Part shown: positions 54,944 to 64,000 of the stretch, piece by piece
How the letters are laid out: each line of letters starts with the position of its first letter
Position numbering within the stretch: the stretch's first letter is position 1
From: Bedellia somnulentella
Lineage: Eukaryota; Arthropoda; Insecta; Lepidoptera; Bedelliidae
Direction of reading: 5' to 3'
Length of the DNA: 64,000 nt
Assembly: GCA_963576735.1 (NCBI GenBank)
Contig: OY755173.1
Location: forward strand, 10,944,873 to 11,008,872
Position numbers and translations under genes: made by a program
The notes under the pieces: generated by a model
Databases searched by the model: none
What the model was told of the DNA's origin: nothing
The model's input: only the letters and a program-made list of their open reading frames with translations

Positions 54944-55859
54944 TATTCATTTATGCTAAATACACAAAAATTGCAGACTTTGATATCTGCAATTAGCTGA
55001 TTGTATGTATAGTGATGTTTGATTTAATCTTATGTAAGATTCATAAGCTTGACTTGAAGCACTGCCTCAATATACACTAGTCCTACTAACATTGTTTTGT
55101 TTGTAAATTCAAGTACCGTCCCTAGAATAATAATCTATAATAATAATAGAACAATGTCTGCGAGGTTCTCTCTTATCGGTTGTTCGCTCAAATTTATTTG
55201 ACATTACAAAACTATCACTAGTTAAATATAATACACAATTGTTATAACACTGCAAAGTGTAAACTGCGGCATGCTGGTGTGCCTCAGAAAAATTGTCTAT
55301 ATATATGTACTTCACTTTGCTATATACTAACATGATGTGTTTTTGTATCCTTTGGCAGGCTGTTTAAGAATTTGTAACTAGGCAGGTAGCAGTATTTTGT
55401 CTGAGTGTTTTAGCCAATTCACATTCTCACTTTATTGGATAAGTTTGAATTATGAAAACAAAATGTTTTAAATTTATTTAATTAGTCCAAATGAGTTAAT
55501 TTATTACATAAAGATATCTATTAGGGGTAATTTAAAGTGGTTTGTTCAATTGTGTAGTATGTCAAGAGACTATTAATTAAGGAATTGAAAATAAGTGTAA
55601 CTCAAAAAGATATAGAAAATATTATTTTACTTAAGAATTGTAACCTGCTGTTTGATGTATATAATGATGCACAATATAAGTAGCTTTAATAATTTAATAT
55701 GAATACAAAAGTAAGTGAAATGCTTTTGGTGCAACTGCAATTATTTCAAATCTTATTGAATAAGTTTAATAATATTTTGTGTACATTCATCTGTGGATAT
55801 ATTGGGTTTTAATTCAAATGCTTATGGTCACCTTGTAAATGGATCTGAAAAGGAATAAA
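54944..55859 (+). promoter_or_regulatory. Malectin 3' UTR and candidate poly(A) signal
   Basis: AT-rich DNA without ORFs follows the stop. AATAAA at 55854-55859 is the first canonical plus-strand signal noticed. It would give a 0.9-kb 3' UTR. Earlier variant signals cannot be excluded. Confidence 0.5.
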
Positions 55860-55887
55860 ACATGTGTTCACCTTAAATTTCTTCATC

Positions 55888-55893
55888 TTTATT
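55888..55893 (-). promoter_or_regulatory. Candidate poly(A) signal for the minus-strand gene
   Basis: AATAAA on the minus strand. It lies about 30 bp from the malectin signal, in converging orientation. Its use depends on the minus-strand gene extending to the 56269-56358 exon. Confidence 0.4.
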
Positions 55894-56268
55894 TTAGGTT
55901 AAACAACTTTTAAAGCTTAGATTTATATTATTAAGTATAAAATAATTATTAAATAATTTAAACCAAATACACAAAACAGTCTATAGCAATTTCCTATTGT
56001 GTATCAGCCCACATTTTGTAAATTACCATGGAAAGGTTTGGTTTACAATTCAATGCAAATGTCAAGAAACAACTTTAATAGCTCTAGGTCATGATCCTTT
56101 GATAAAGATTCAAATTTGTACATCGTTAATGGCATCAAATTTTAAATCAAGATAATTTACTTATTAAATCCTTTTACCACATCAATATCATTTTATGATG
56201 TAACTTTTCTCCTTATCAGATTTTAATGTTAAAAAACATACATATTTTACTTAATACAAGTTGTTACA

Positions 56269-56358
56269 CTAGTCATGTTTCTTCAGCCTCTTGTTGTATT
56301 GTTTCTCTTTTCCCTTCTTAGTTTTAATCTTTGTGACAGTTTCACTAGTTTTAGCAAT
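56269..56358 (-). CDS. Possible terminal exon of the minus-strand gene
   Basis: A pyrimidine-rich ...TTTTCAG acceptor precedes a frame of 29 residues ending in a basic tail (KTKKGKEKQYNKRLKKHD) and TAG. The codon content looks real, but its frame does not fit a direct join to the 57460 donor: that join would read another frame, ending earlier. An intervening exon, a different gene, or chance are all open. Confidence 0.35.
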   Translation of the reverse strand: MAKTSETVTKIKTKKGKEKQYNKRLKKHD

Positions 56359-56694
56359 CTGAAAATTTAAATAATACATGTAGTAAATCTGTTTCCACCA
56401 TTTCAGTTCGTATAATCTGCTGGCCATTTAAAGACAAGCCTACCCTGCATTGGATGATAAGGTCATTATCCACCATGCTGACCTAGTGCAGCAGGGTCTG
56501 CAAACTAATCATATGTTACAGTAACTGGGTCTGATGGTCTACTGTGCAGTCCAAAGCACAGAACCATTATTTTTTTCTGTTGCCATTGCTCTCGTGTATC
56601 ATACGTTTTTTTTCTTCTTCACTCTTGTATAACTTAAAAACTTTTACTTTTCCGTCGTGTAAGAGAACCGGAGGTACTAATAACTCAATGCAAA

Positions 56695-57095
56695 CCTCCA
56701 CGCCATATATCCCCGAAGGGGTTGGCAGAGGTACAAATCGTTCTGAACATCACGTGACATTGTCACCTGGTGTTCAGAGTTCCCACGTTTCTAGGACAGT
56801 GTAATCACGTGATTGGGGGCAGCCCTATCGCCGTTTGGTATGTTTTCCCTCACCGCTAACAACCAAGATAAATGATGTACCGGAGGTTCTTATACTTCTT
56901 AATATCCCGTGACATTACTGTCACCGTGTTCAGAGCACACACGTTTTGTACACTATCACCGTTGTTGTTTTCCCTCACCTTTAACACCCATGATAAATTG
57001 ATCACAAATATGGCTCTAAAAGAAACATAGGCGAAGGGATTTAAACCCACGCCTCAGCGTGATAGTCGGTTGTTTTCCCCGCTGAGCTATCACAT
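56695..57095 (-). mobile_element. SINE family B, antisense, with internal duplication
   Basis: Starts with the 3' region complement (tccccgaaggggttggcaga). The gttttccctcacc block occurs twice (about 56840 and 56970), indicating a partial duplication. It ends with the tRNA-like head complement (gctgagctatcaca). Confidence 0.7.
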
Positions 57096-57455
57096 GTATA
57101 ATATTAATATAATTATTTTTAAATATATAATAATCATTCTTTAAAAACTTGGTAACAAAGACAATCTGTATGCGGTTATATTATATTAAAGTAATTAAAC
57201 TACAAAAGAGATTGAAAATCAATATTTCAACAAAATACATCTCTTTTGATGCTAATAAGTTGAGATTAGAAAAAAATACTTTATCAAACTAGTGCGTAAT
57301 TTTAAGCACAAGTTTGTGGAAAAATATTTTATATTTCTAAATTCCGTTATTTATGAGCCACTTTATGAACAAGAGTAATGAAAAGTTATTTTTTATTTGT
57401 GTAAGTGTTTGTTTGTTGTGTTGTCGTAAATTTTTTAATTATTTTCTAACAATAC

Positions 57456-57842
57456 TTACGCATTGCCGCCGCCGTTTTGCTGTAGTTTTAATTCGCAGTC
57501 ACCTTTCTCATTCAGAAAGAATCCTTTTTTGCAACCGCCGTTGTATAATGTTGTGTTCGGCTTTACACTACTGCTGGTTGATAGAACCGACGTTGCTTCT
57601 GTGATATTTAAACTCGCTGACTCCGTAGTGGCAGATTCAATACTTGCGTTGGAAGTTGATTCCATATTGAGATTGATATCGCTATGAGTAGCATTTATCA
57701 CTGAACTGCTGAGTGAGCTATTGGCTTCTAGACTTGACGAGGTTGATGTTGCATTTACTGCTGTCCCATTTAACGGTTTTGAGGTGGAACCGCTAGGAGG
57801 TTTAATTGTCATTTCTGAGTAATCATAGGCATAGTCATAGTC
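57456..57842 (-). CDS. Unknown secreted Ser/Thr-rich protein, exon 2
   Basis: Exon 2 begins after a good acceptor (TTTTTTTTAG) and continues the frame of exon 1 in phase 0 (EEYV then DYDYAYDYSE). It codes for about 100 residues rich in Ser, Thr and Asn with many N-glycosylation sequons, then a short conserved-looking Cys motif (CKKGFFLNEKGDCELKL) and NGGGNA-stop. The stop TAA lies inside a perfect donor (GTAAGT, 57459-57454), so either the protein ends here (178 residues in all) or the transcript splices on to another C-terminus. I do not recognise the family. A secreted or mucin-like extracellular protein is an inference. Confidence 0.6.
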   Translation of the reverse strand, partial: DYDYAYDYSEMTIKPPSGSTSKPLNGTAVNATSTSSSLEANSSLSSSVINATHSDINLNMESTSNASIESATTESASLNITEATSVLSTSSSVKPNTTLYNGGCKKGFFLNEKGDCELKLQQNGGGNA

Positions 57843-57917
57843 CTAAAAAAAAGATTAGAATTATGCAACAGATTATGTTAAGAATCTACATTTTAAATAC
57901 ATAAGGCAGTTCCCTAC

Positions 57918-58179
57918 TTCCGAATTTGTAATAAATTCTGAGGTAGGGAACGCAAACACTACTTAAAAGTGTAAAAAGAAACAAAGGATAGAAGAATTTC
58001 GCACTGGCAGCCATTGACACGGTACTCAATGGCGGAGCGACGCGACGGGGGCGTATACCCGAGGTCGCGGCTTCGATTCCCGCCTGTGTCGAAATTTTTC
58101 TTTCCTTTATTTATTCTATATTTATTAGTATTACTAATATCCCCACATGAGGTTTTCATGAACAAAAAACATTCAAATT
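57918..58179 (+). mobile_element. SINE family C, intronic copy 1
   Basis: Starts with a hairpin-forming ttccgaatttgtaataaatt, then the gtagggaacgcaaacactac block, a tRNA-like part with a 5-nt insertion in the D-arm region (gcgacgcgacg), and the ccccacatgaggttttcatg end. Lies in the intron of the minus-strand gene, opposite in orientation. Confidence 0.7.
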
Positions 58180-58238
58180 ATGTGATAGTTAGGCGTTCTC
58201 AACATTTGCATTCTATCTGAAAAGGTAGACAAATGGCC

Positions 58239-58478
58239 TTCCGAATTTGTAATAAATTCGGAGGTAGGGAACGCAAACACTACTTAAAAGTGTAAAAAGA
58301 AACAAAGGATAGAAGAATTTCGCACTGGCAGCCATTGACACGGTAGCTCAATGGCAGAGTGACGGGGGCGTATACCCGAGGTCGCGGGTTCGATTCCCGC
58401 CTGTGTCGAAATTTTTCTTTCCTTTATTTATTAGTAATAAACCCACATGAGGTTTTCATGAACAAAAATCATTCAAAT
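58239..58478 (+). mobile_element. SINE family C, intronic copy 2
   Basis: Same organisation as copy 1, 321 bp downstream, with a better preserved tRNA-like part (58337-58407; acceptor GACACGG/CTGTGTC, T arm GCGGG/CCCGC). The two copies share the same start sequence, which suggests duplication in place. Confidence 0.7.
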
Positions 58479-58619
58479 AAAGCAGTTGGTAAGAAAAGTA
58501 TAAAATTTGTAATTCGAGTTGGACAGTAAAAGTTTTATCGACAACGGTACAATAAAATCCAAGTTGGTTAGGTTCAATCGATATTTGTAAACTATAAAAA
58601 CTACAATGTGTTTACTTAC

Positions 58620-58769
58620 AACATATTCTTCCTTGCCTCCCTTCATGACTGCAATAATTTGTAAATCTTTCAAATCAACCTGTACATTTAAATTTCCGGT
58701 TTGACTCTGATCGTACGTAGCAGACTTAACCATCACTATTACCAAAGCAAATAAAACCGTTGAAATCAT
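58620..58769 (-). CDS. Unknown secreted Ser/Thr-rich protein, exon 1
   Basis: 50 codons from ATG (58769) to a perfect donor GTAAGT (58619-58614). MISTVLFALVIVMVKSA is a clear signal peptide, followed by TYDQSQTGNLNVQVDLKDLQ and IIAVMKGGKEEYV. The open frame runs 26 codons further upstream, but an ATG right at the signal peptide is the natural start. The 777-bp intron holds two SINEs. The gene converges on malectin. Confidence 0.6.
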
Positions 58770-59555
58770 ATTTAAATTAATAACAAGATCTTTATTTATA
58801 AACATTGGACGCTGTAATCTCGAGATGTGGTATCTGAGAAATCGCAATGAGAGAACTGACGGGTTCCCCTGCGATCGAGTGGATACAAAGTTTCCAGCGA
58901 CTTAACAGTTATATCAAGTACCTAAGCATGGCAAGGTCGATACCCTCAGCCTAGTGCACTGGCGTCCTCAGCGTCCTCCAGTTACGTAAGGACCGTGGAT
59001 AATTTGCGCGATGAACCGTTAGCTACTTGACCGTTTACTTTACAATCTGTACATGACACCACGTTTTCCCATTCCGATCGCGAACTTGTTTGAATTAATA
59101 GCTGTCCGGCCCGTCTTACTAATAATTTACTCGAACTAGAGTATGTAATATCGCAAAAGTTTAGTGATATAAATGAGAAGACAGAGCTTTTGTCCAAAAA
59201 TATTTAAAGCGGGGTAAACGGAACAAAATAAAAATTATCGTCATCGACTGCAAATAAATTATTTTCTATTTTTATTTCGCACGTCGCATCGTTCCGACCA
59301 ATTATAATAATAATGAGAATAAGAAGAAGAATAAGAATTAATAAAACCGTGTACTGCTGACATAGAATAGCACTAAACTCACTAGTTCACTAGAACCCGC
59401 TGCGCTGCCCCGGTTTGCAAGATCATCGATAATTCATAGCTTCTTTTAACTTCTTCTATTTAATAAACATAATAAAAGCTGGCCCATTTAATTATTCTTA
59501 CAATTGGTGCTATCAAGGACGTCTGCAGACAGCTTGATGAAGCAGTTGAATTCGT
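58770..59555. other. Upstream region of the minus-strand gene
   Basis: Presumed promoter and 5' UTR of the secreted gene lie here. No clear TATA box or extra exon could be fixed. 58920-59110 is less AT-rich than its surroundings. Confidence 0.35.
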
Positions 59556-59812
59556 TCTTACATACATACATACATACATATACTCACGGCTATACATCCC
59601 TAAAAGGGGTAGCCAGAGCTGAGAAATTAGAAATTTCTCAGCCACTTTTGGAAGTTGAGTGGGGAAAAGATGGTAGAATAAAGGTTCTCGGTGATGGGTC
59701 TCCAACAGCATCGCCCAAAAATCCCTTAAAAAGCCCCAATACCGTTAGTCGCCTCTTACGTACACCCACCGGAAGAAATGGGGTAGTGCTATTCTAAGCC
59801 GACACAACACAA
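59556..59812 (-). mobile_element. SINE-like family A, antisense, full length
   Basis: Best complete antisense copy: (CATA)n tail, tactcacggctatacatccc, all internal blocks, and the end attctaagccgacacaacac. Confidence 0.8.
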
Positions 59813-60429
59813 TTCGTTCTTGTTGCCATTAAACCTCGGATTGCACGCGATGGTGTGCGATCGTGTGTGGTACTTATCCCATAATTTTCTGGCGGGTGTC
59901 GTACGAGCGACTGAGGGTATGGGATTCTAAAAACCTGTTTTTGATTATAATTAGAGATCCACCCCAGTTTCGCTCGGGTATTGCAAGTATTAACTACACT
60001 GAAATTGGCCTTTATAACTACTCCCCCTCCAACATTGAGCGTGATGTTAATAGCCTATGTTTCTTCTACAAGTTGTAGCTTTAAACTAAGTATAAAAATC
60101 AGTTAAGCAGTTATGAGACTATTCATTACAAAATACAATATATTACAATGAATAAGTCACATAAATGAAGATGAAATAATATTTTTAACACTAAATAAAC
60201 ATTTAATGTAGCAACCACCCTAAAGTATAAATATTAGAAAGGTATTTAGGTTTCAATTTGTAGTTAAAAGTATGGCTGGACTACCCTTTGAATTTAATAG
60301 CACTTCCCGGTATCTTTAGGGATAAATCTTATTACATTACTACGACTATTCTCTGCGAATGATGCAAATATTATTACGGGCTTCTACATTACGAATATAT
60401 CCCCCTCCACATATGCCCCGAGCTCCAAG
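59813..60429. other. No gene; repeat scraps
   Basis: 59955-60010 (agagatccaccccagtttcg ctcgggtattgc) resembles the family D start. The rest is AT-rich. Confidence 0.35.
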
Positions 60430-60575
60430 GTGTTCGAGCCTCCCCAAATAGGTTAATTTGACCATAGCTTACCACGCTGGTCCAATGCGGGTTGATAGAC
60501 TAATGATTTTTACCGTGATAGTATGCGGCGCCAACCGCTTGCGCTCAAGTGCCCTACGAAGCACGGTATCGGTTT
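60430..60575 (-). repeat. Lepidopteran repeat (ttaccacgctggtccaatgc type)
   Basis: Contains ttaccacgctggtccaatgc ggg and gtgccctacgaagcacgg, relics of the sequence family seen at 21264-21460 or a related one. Non-coding. Confidence 0.4.
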
Positions 60576-60582
60576 ATTTTTA

Positions 60583-61140
60583 ACCGACTTCAAAAAAAGG
60601 AGGTTCTCAGTTCGATTGTTTGTATGTATGTATGTATAATTGTCCGCGATTATCTTCCGTTAGGCTTAAGCTATTTGGATGCGGTTTTCAGAAAAGTATT
60701 CGTTACATTTAGGAGAAGGTTTTAGTACTTTAACCGACCAAAAAAAGAAAGGAGGTTCTGTGTTTGACCTGTATGTATGTCTGTTGGTTCGCGATTATCT
60801 CACGTTTGGCTAAAGCTATTTGGATGCGGTTTTCAGAAAAGTATTCGTTACATTTAGGAGATGGGTTTAGTGCTTTAACCGACTCTAAAAGAAAGGAGGT
60901 TCTGTGTTTGACCTGCATGTATGTATGTTGGTCGGCGATTATCTCGCGTTTCGCTTAAGCTCAGCGTCTCAAAAAAGGAGTTTCTGAGTTTCACCTATAA
61001 GTATGTATGTAAGTTTGAAGGTTCTTAGTTATTATTAGACAAAGAGTAATCAGTTTATGTTATTACATTCAGGAGAAGGTTTAAGTTCTTTAACCGACTC
61101 GAAAAAAAGGAGGTTCTTAGTTTGACCTATAAGTATGTAT
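60583..61140. repeat. Tandem array of an AACCGACT...AAGGAGGTTCT unit
   Basis: The unit start (aaccgacttcaaaaaaagga or variants) followed by ggttct and a gtatgtatgt run occurs at about 60583, 60731, 60878 and 61094, with a weaker copy near 60970. Units share gctatttggatgcggttttc and ttacatttaggaga, with a period near 150 bp. The core is a familiar lepidopteran repeat; here it is tandem. Confidence 0.6.
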
Positions 61141-61307
61141 GTAAAGTTATCAATACTAGACAGAGATTTATCAATATATTTTAATAAAGTTTTTTTATTA
61201 GTAATAAACAGAGTTACTAAATTATAAAACAAAAATGTATATAAAAAACATGAATATAAAAAACATGAATAAATTACTCTTCATTATATTTAATAAAAAA
61301 ATATCTA

Positions 61308-61620
61308 TTGCAACATCATGTTTTTCATCCTGGTCATTTCAATCAAGGCTCTTTCGTCATGGGGATGGTTAAGTAATTTCTTTGAATCTATATCACTTAA
61401 AGCCATCTCATCAAGGGATTTTACACGACTCAACGCTACATATATATAAGAGTGTTTCTTCGCATTTGTGATAGGCGAACTTCTCTTTGCTCATCTGTTT
61501 CGGCAGCAAAAGCAGCACGCTGACGATCTCTCTCATTCTTAAGTCTTTGTTTTTTTCGTTGGGTGTTTCGTTCTCCCTTACGCGACTTTTCCTTAAAGCA
61601 TCCTTTGATTTTCTACCTAG
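61308..61620 (-). pseudogene. Helitron transposase remnant (N-terminal piece joined to helicase end)
   Basis: 61312-61450 codes on the minus strand for the end of a Pif1-type Helitron helicase: YVALSRVKSLDEMALSDID, then a HPHDERALIEMTRM-type end and a stop. Just upstream (61450-61615, other frame) the minus strand reads RLKNERDRQRAAFAAETDEQ and REVRLSQMRR, like the charged repeats near the N-terminus of lepidopteran Helitron proteins. The Rep domain and most of the helicase are gone, so it is an internally deleted, inactive copy. Confidence 0.65.
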
Positions 61621-61794
61621 ACCCACAGGTAAACAAAATAGTAACAAGTAAGCTAAAGTCATAATAACAAATATTATATCTACCTGTTAAAAAAAACTAT
61701 AAAATAAACGGACAGTAAAACTTATCTCTAAAAAACTATCACTAATTCACTATTCACTAAAAAAACTCAGACTGAATTAAGAACTTATCACTAA

Positions 61795-62005
61795 AAAGTA
61801 TGAAATAAAAAAGAAAAACAAAAACTTCAAATTAAAAAGTAAACAGGAAAAAAACAAATATTGTTACTTAAAACTATATTATTATTTTTTTATTTAAAAA
61901 AGAACCGCCTTCAAAAATCCAACTGAAAAGAATAAAATAATTTTTATTTATTTTATTATGTACACCTCTATTCAACTTCTTCTTTTTGAAGTCGGTGCCA
62001 AACAA
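61795..62005. repeat. Left arm of a 200-bp inverted repeat
   Basis: Reverse complement of 62672-62876 over about 200 bp without visible differences, ending inward at cttctttttgaagtcgg. See the right arm. Confidence 0.75.
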
Positions 62006-62671
62006 ACAAAACAAATCCAAAATAAAACATGCTACATAGAGAAAACCATACGAATAATAAATAAATCGATAGTGCCTCAACAACAGTAACACAATCGCGC
62101 TGAAAAATCAAGAAATTTCATCCGCTCGCAACGACGACGTGTGCCCTCAAGGTTAGCGCGTCGCTTTATATAGGCTGGAGATAGGGGACAGTGAGCGGTG
62201 CTTAGCCTGGTGTGCATGCGTCGCACTCCGCAGAGAAATTATCATAATATACATGTCACCGTAAAACTGTTAATACTAGTAAATTATAATCTTAGATAGA
62301 TAGCGAGATAGTAAACTAACGTTAGGTTAAGTTATGTAAGATTATCAGATTTCAAACTAACGGAATTAACAATTCGACAGGGACATGCATGCACCGAGTT
62401 GGCACAACCAAAACTTCTAACACTTTGTAAAAAGACGGTCGAGAATCTAAATTACTACATAGTATAAAACAAAGTCGCTTTCTCTGTCCATGTCTGGGAT
62501 ATAGGGACATCCTTATGTATAATTTAATCTGTAAAATTACGAAATGGATTTTGATGCGTTTTTTTTTTATTGATTGAATGAAAAGGAAGGTTTATAAGGA
62601 TGACATACGCTGATGGGGAGGGGAACTCACTCCACTTGAGCGGGCCACTAATATTCGTTCTTCTTTGTCAT
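62006..62671. other. Centre between inverted arms
   Basis: About 670 bp without recognised genes. 62100-62240 is GC-richer than its surroundings (gctcgcaacgacgacgtgtg). 62450-62520 resembles the end of a lepidopteran repeat (acaaagtcgctttctctgtc). Confidence 0.4.
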
Positions 62672-62876
62672 GAAAATTGGTTTGGCAGCGACTTCAAAAA
62701 GAAGAAGTTGAATAGAGGTGTACATAATAAAATAAATAAAAATTATTTTATTCTTTTCAGTTGGATTTTTGAAGGCGGTTCTTTTTTAAATAAAAAAATA
62801 ATAATATAGTTTTAAGTAACAATATTTGTTTTTTTCCTGTTTACTTTTTAATTTGAAGTTTTTGTTTTTCTTTTTT
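62672..62876. repeat. Right arm of the 200-bp inverted repeat
   Basis: Contains gcgacttcaaaaagaagaag, a ggaggttct-like ggcggttctttttt, and gtaacaatatttgttttttt. Both arms give the same translated frame, which confirms identity. It could be terminal repeats of a DNA transposon or a fold-back of the neighbouring AACCGACT repeat family. Confidence 0.75.
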
Positions 62877-62879
62877 TCG

Positions 62880-62940
62880 ATTATCAATAGCCCCCGGAAA
62901 TCGAACCGGAGACCTTCGGATCGTGAGCAGAACGTTCTAC
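62880..62940 (-). mobile_element. tRNA-like SINE fragment
   Basis: The minus strand reads gttctgctcacgatccgaag, then gtctccggttcgatttccgg: a tRNA-like anticodon-to-T-arm part with B box GGTTCGATTT. No acceptor pairing or A box is retained. A third tRNA-derived family, different from B and C. Confidence 0.45.
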
Positions 62941-63269
62941 ACAACACTTACGCAATCTCATGTTTTTATTACAACTTATGGGTATGTTCTTTATATAGGA
63001 ATGTCATTGGAAGCTGCTGCTTGTTTGAAAATTAATATCATTGTTAGCAGAGATTGGTCTGATGACTCTGTTTTGCCTTCTACAATCCAATAATCTTTGA
63101 ATAACATTAATTATATCAATCCGCCTCTCATTTAATAAAGGGAACTAGTTTGGGACCGTGTTGGGGAGACCTATCATACGTATGTGATACTTTTAAGCTT
63201 GGACGACAAAAGCGCAATTTAGTTCATCGTTATTGCAACTTGATCATGGCAACAGTTGACATTCTGTTG

Positions 63270-63362
63270 GCAGCGCATGATGCTATAGAAGTCTTTACGC
63301 ATATGTATGGCAGCAATAAGTTGCATGTGACAGAAGAAGCATGAAAGTAGAGTAAGTGCAGT
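63270..63362 (+). pseudogene. RTE-like LINE fragment
   Basis: Matches the LINE at 37301-37390 (gcatgatgct, then cgcatatgtatggcagcaat and agaagaagcatgaaagtaga). It is joined directly to a family A SINE. Confidence 0.65.
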
Positions 63363-63369
63363 GCAAAAT

Positions 63370-63608
63370 CGTTCTGTGCTTAGAATAGCACTACACTATT
63401 TCTTTCCGTCGGTGTCCGTAAGAGGCGACTCGGGGTATTTGATCTTTTTAAATGATTTTTTGGGCGATGCCGTTGGAGACCTATAATCAAAAACCTTTAT
63501 TTTACCATCTTTTCCCCACTCAACTTCCAAAAGTGGCTGCGAAATTTCTTATTCCCAAGCTCTGGCTATCCCTACTATGGATTTACCGCCGTGAGTATAT
63601 GTATGCAG
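63370..63608 (+). mobile_element. SINE-like family A, sense
   Basis: All blocks from gcttagaatagcactacact to ggatttaccgccgtgagtat with a short atgtatg tail. It stands right after an RTE-like LINE piece in the same orientation. Confidence 0.75.
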
Positions 63609-63785
63609 GACTACCACATAACCAGGTAGGGCACATATGCTATGCTAACACTCTAATACTTTTTTCATAAATGTAAACAGGGCGCGCTTATTCTTATTAT
63701 TTGCACTGTAGACTATGACTGGCACTCTTTTTTTAAGCAAGTGAACTTTAGCAAACCTACATACAACACAGCGGAAGCCAAATTC

Positions 63786-63950
63786 TCACGTTCACACCAT
63801 ATATTACCGAAGGCATTAATGTCACCTGGTGTTCAGACCAAAGTTCGTATATCCACGTTTGCTTGGACGCTGTTTTTGTACGAAACACTTTCAAATGACT
63901 GAGTATAACTCAGTTGGTCATTCGGTTTCCTCACAATTTTTGTTGCTGTT
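63786..63950 (-). mobile_element. SINE family B, antisense, degenerate
   Basis: Starts tctcacgttcacaccatata ttaccgaagg and continues with the tcacctggtgttcagac and cacgtttgcttggac blocks, through gagtataactcagttggtca. Truncated by the window's right part. Confidence 0.6.
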
Positions 63951-64000
63951 GAAACCGGAATTTCATCTGGATTTTAAAAAACATGATCGTTATCCTCTTA

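Noticed and set aside
58337..58407. A functional tRNA gene
   Set aside because: The fold is good, but the same unit with the same flanks recurs in several places and the anticodon arm is atypical, so a SINE is more likely.

Overview
This window looks like nuclear DNA of a moth or butterfly (Lepidoptera). It is AT-rich, almost without genes, and packed with eukaryotic interspersed repeats: LTR retrotransposons, RTE-like and Jockey-like LINEs, tRNA-derived SINEs, MITEs and a Helitron remnant. Several repeats belong to families I recognise as common in lepidopteran genomes. Nothing bacterial or phage-like is present.

Only two cellular genes are supported, both near 54-59 kb. The first is an intronless malectin gene on the plus strand (54140-54943). 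The second is an unrecognised gene on the minus strand coding for a Ser/Thr-rich secreted protein, with exons at 58620-58769 and 57456-57842 and perhaps a further 3' exon at 56269-56358. Their candidate poly(A) signals lie about 30 bp apart, so the two genes appear to converge tail to tail.

Layout: 0-16 kb holds scattered SINE and LINE pieces, a long palindromic MITE (11081-11517) and a Harbinger-like MITE (11993-12209). 16-19 kb is an RTE-like LINE split by a 2.2-kb block that contains a Jockey-like LINE, a hAT-like MITE with 8-bp target duplication and a lepidopteran repeat. 19-28 kb is mostly unannotated AT-rich DNA with repeat fragments. 28396-36160 is a structurally complete Ty3/Gypsy-type retrotransposon (136-bp LTRs, one intact 1287-codon gag-pol ORF, primer site, polypurine tract, 5-bp target duplication). 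Its left LTR is broken by two identical 1693-bp inverted-repeat elements in tandem. 36.2-37.8 kb is a long RTE-like LINE with a stop codon in the catalytic YADD box. 38.7-44 kb contains a segmental duplication. One copy carries a TTAA-flanked piggyBac-like element (44000-52628), which itself holds an LTR retrotransposon with identical 573-bp LTRs but a gutted interior (44993-52175). A hAT-like MITE (53611-53999) lies 141 bp upstream of the malectin start codon. 59.5-64 kb returns to repeats, including a Helitron helicase remnant and a 200-bp inverted repeat.

The most notable signals are the nested insertions with readable target duplications and one paralogous empty site, the tandem inverted-repeat pair with palindromic ends, the shared 3' tail of the RTE-like LINE and an abundant SINE-like family (family A), and the unknown secreted gene. 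I had no alignment tools; identities are by reading, and superfamily names are inferences from termini, target duplications and motifs.
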